Shown piece by piece: positions 4,956-6,223 of a stretch of DNA of 6,223 nt (the stretch's first letter is position 1; every line of letters starts with the position of its first letter). The notes beneath the pieces are model-generated. The model ran no database searches and was not told where the DNA came from. It worked only from the letters and a program-made list of their open reading frames with translations. The stretch comes from an uncultured Maribacter sp. (GTDB lineage: Bacteria; Bacteroidota; Bacteroidia; Flavobacteriales; Flavobacteriaceae). The translations under genes and the position numbers were made by a program. Location: assembly GCA_905479535.1 (NCBI GenBank), contig CAJQMW010000363.1:1-6223 (forward strand). Direction: 5' to 3'.

Positions 4956-6223
4956 ATGCCCAAAATCTTAATTATTGAAGACGATACCTCGTTTGCTCAA
5001 ATGCTTCAAAAGTTTTTGACTAAGAAAGGTTTTGACGTACTACTCAGCCATACCGGAATGGATGGCGAAAAAAAGATAAAAGAGGAGGTTTTTGATGTGG
5101 TTCTGACAGATTTGAGACTCCCAGATTATGATGGAATAAAATTGATATCCGAGCTTAGCGGAAAAACTCCGGTTATTGTGATGACCGGTTACGCCGAAGT
5201 GGCTTCTGCAGTAAAAGCGATGAAGAAAGGTGCCCATGATTATATAGCAAAACCTTTTACCCAGGAACAAATTCTTAAAATACTTGAGAGTGCATTGCAG
5301 GTTACGCCGGCAGCATCTGCTAGAGAAATAAGTAATTCAAATCAAAACTCAGTAGGTTTCCAAAGAAATACAAGTAGCGCTATAGTTGAGAAGAAGGAAA
5401 TACCATTCATTAGCGATGCCTCACAAAAACTAGAGGAATATATCGCCTTGGTCGCCCCAACGGACATGGCCGTTTTAATTATGGGGGAAAGCGGTACGGG
5501 GAAAGAGGTGACGGCTAAGGCCATACATGACAAGAGTAGGCGAAATAACAATGCATTTATAGCCTTGGATTGCGGCACTATTCCAAAGGAGCTGGCTGCT
5601 AGCGAATTTTTTGGTCATTTAAAAGGGAGTTTTACGGGTGCCATCGCGGATAAAATGGGAAGTTTTGAAGCCGCGAACGGGGGAACCCTTTTCCTGGATG
5701 AGGTAGGTAATCTTTCCTACGAAAACCAAATACAATTACTTAGGGCTTTGCAAGAACGGAAGATTAAGCGCATAGGAAGCAATACGGAAATTGAGGTCGA
5801 CGTTCGGATTATTTCCGCCACAAATGAGGATTTAAAATTGGCGGTAGAAAAAGGAAGTTTTAGGGAAGACCTTTATCATCGGTTAAATGAATTCTCTTTG
5901 CAAGTACCATCGCTTATCGATAGAACGGGAGATTTGCCGGTCTTCGCCAAGTATTTTTTAAACATGTTCAACGAAAAACTAGGGAAGAACATCCGAGATT
6001 TTTCTAAGGAAGTTTGGGAGGTTTTTAATTCCTATCACTGGCCCGGTAACATCCGTGAGCTTCAGAATATCATCCAACGGGCCATTTTATTATCGGATAC
6101 GGATGAAGTACAATTAAGAGTGTTGCCTGTTGAAATTACGGAACCCAAATCTGTAAAGACCGATTCAGGAAACCTATCCAAAGCGGAGTTTGAGAAAGAT
6201 CAAATTTTGAAAGCTTTAAAACG
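4956..6223 (+). CDS. Sigma-54-dependent response regulator (NtrC type), 3' end outside window
   Basis: 422 residues are visible and the frame is open to the window end. The ATG at 4956 is the first start after an in-frame TAG at 4938. Residues 1-115 are a receiver domain with acidic Asp9-Asp10, phospho-acceptor Asp52, Thr77 and Lys99. After a linker of about 30 residues, an AAA+ domain of sigma-54 activators follows: Walker A GESGTGKE (177-184), GSFTGA loop (224-229, a conservative variant of GAFTGA that contacts sigma-54), Walker B GGTLFLDEVG (242-251), sensor region SATNED (287-292) and arginine-finger REDLYHR (303-309). WPGNIRELQN (362-371) marks its lid. The final FEKDQILKALK is the likely first helix of a Fis-type helix-turn-helix, cut off by the edge. 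It should respond to a partner histidine kinase, perhaps encoded just outside, and activate sigma-54 promoters by ATP hydrolysis. Confidence 0.95.
   Translation, partial: MPKILIIEDDTSFAQMLQKFLTKKGFDVLLSHTGMDGEKKIKEEVFDVVLTDLRLPDYDGIKLISELSGKTPVIVMTGYAEVASAVKAMKKGAHDYIAKPFTQEQILKILESALQVTPAASAREISNSNQNSVGFQRNTSSAIVEKKEIPFISDASQKLEEYIALVAPTDMAVLIMGESGTGKEVTAKAIHDKSRRNNNAFIALDCGTIPKELAASEFFGHLKGSFTGAIADKMGSFEAANGGTLFLDEVGNLSYENQIQLLRALQERKIKRIGSNTEIEVDVRIISATNEDLKLAVEKGSFREDLYHRLNEFSLQVPSLIDRTGDLPVFAKYFLNMFNEKLGKNIRDFSKEVWEVFNSYHWPGNIRELQNIIQRAILLSDTDEVQLRVLPVEITEPKSVKTDSGNLSKAEFEKDQILKALK

Noticed and set aside
5040..5578. Two minus-strand ORFs of 76 and 78 codons
   Set aside because: Both are antisense to the receiver and AAA+ domains of the response regulator, whose motifs are continuous in the plus frame.

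Overview
The window looks like a chromosomal piece of a marine-type Flavobacteriia/Bacteroidota genome. The evidence is the AT-rich intergenic DNA, the lack of Shine-Dalgarno sequences before the starts, promoter-like TAnnTTTG (-7) elements, and the gene families present: a DUF4301 protein, small secreted PepSY-like proteins and a YitT-family membrane protein. The genus cannot be read from the sequence alone. No mobile element, CRISPR array, tRNA or rRNA was seen.

Layout. (1) Bases 1-922: the 3' part of a DUF4301-family gene, cut by the window edge and closed by a strong hairpin terminator. (2) Bases 1118-2464: three consecutive same-strand genes for 99-100 residue exported proteins. Each has a signal peptide and one PepSY-like domain ending in GNW, and each is followed by its own terminator. 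The outer two are close paralogs and very acidic; the middle one is diverged and near neutral. (3) Bases 2564-3842, minus strand: an apparent two-gene operon of an unrecognised 123-residue protein followed by a YitT-type membrane protein with a C-terminal DUF2179 domain. (4) Bases 3985-4720, plus strand and divergent: a beta-class carbonic anhydrase. Its likely signal peptide lies upstream in the correct frame but has no start codon, so the gene looks frameshifted at its 5' end or has a short leader ORF. (5) Bases 4956-6223: a sigma-54-dependent response regulator of the NtrC type, cut by the right edge before its DNA-binding domain.

How the parts may relate. The divergent region between the YitT operon and the carbonic anhydrase carries five copies of an AATAGT/ACTATT half-site between -7-like elements facing each way, so the two transcription units may share one regulator. 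Paralogs 1 and 3 share a TTGGCA-centred upstream element that partly fits a sigma-54 -24/-12 promoter. This is noteworthy because a sigma-54 activator is encoded about 2.5 kb downstream, but the link is only a hypothesis. The most distinctive items are the PepSY-like cluster, the carbonic anhydrase 5' anomaly and the divergent operator-like cluster.
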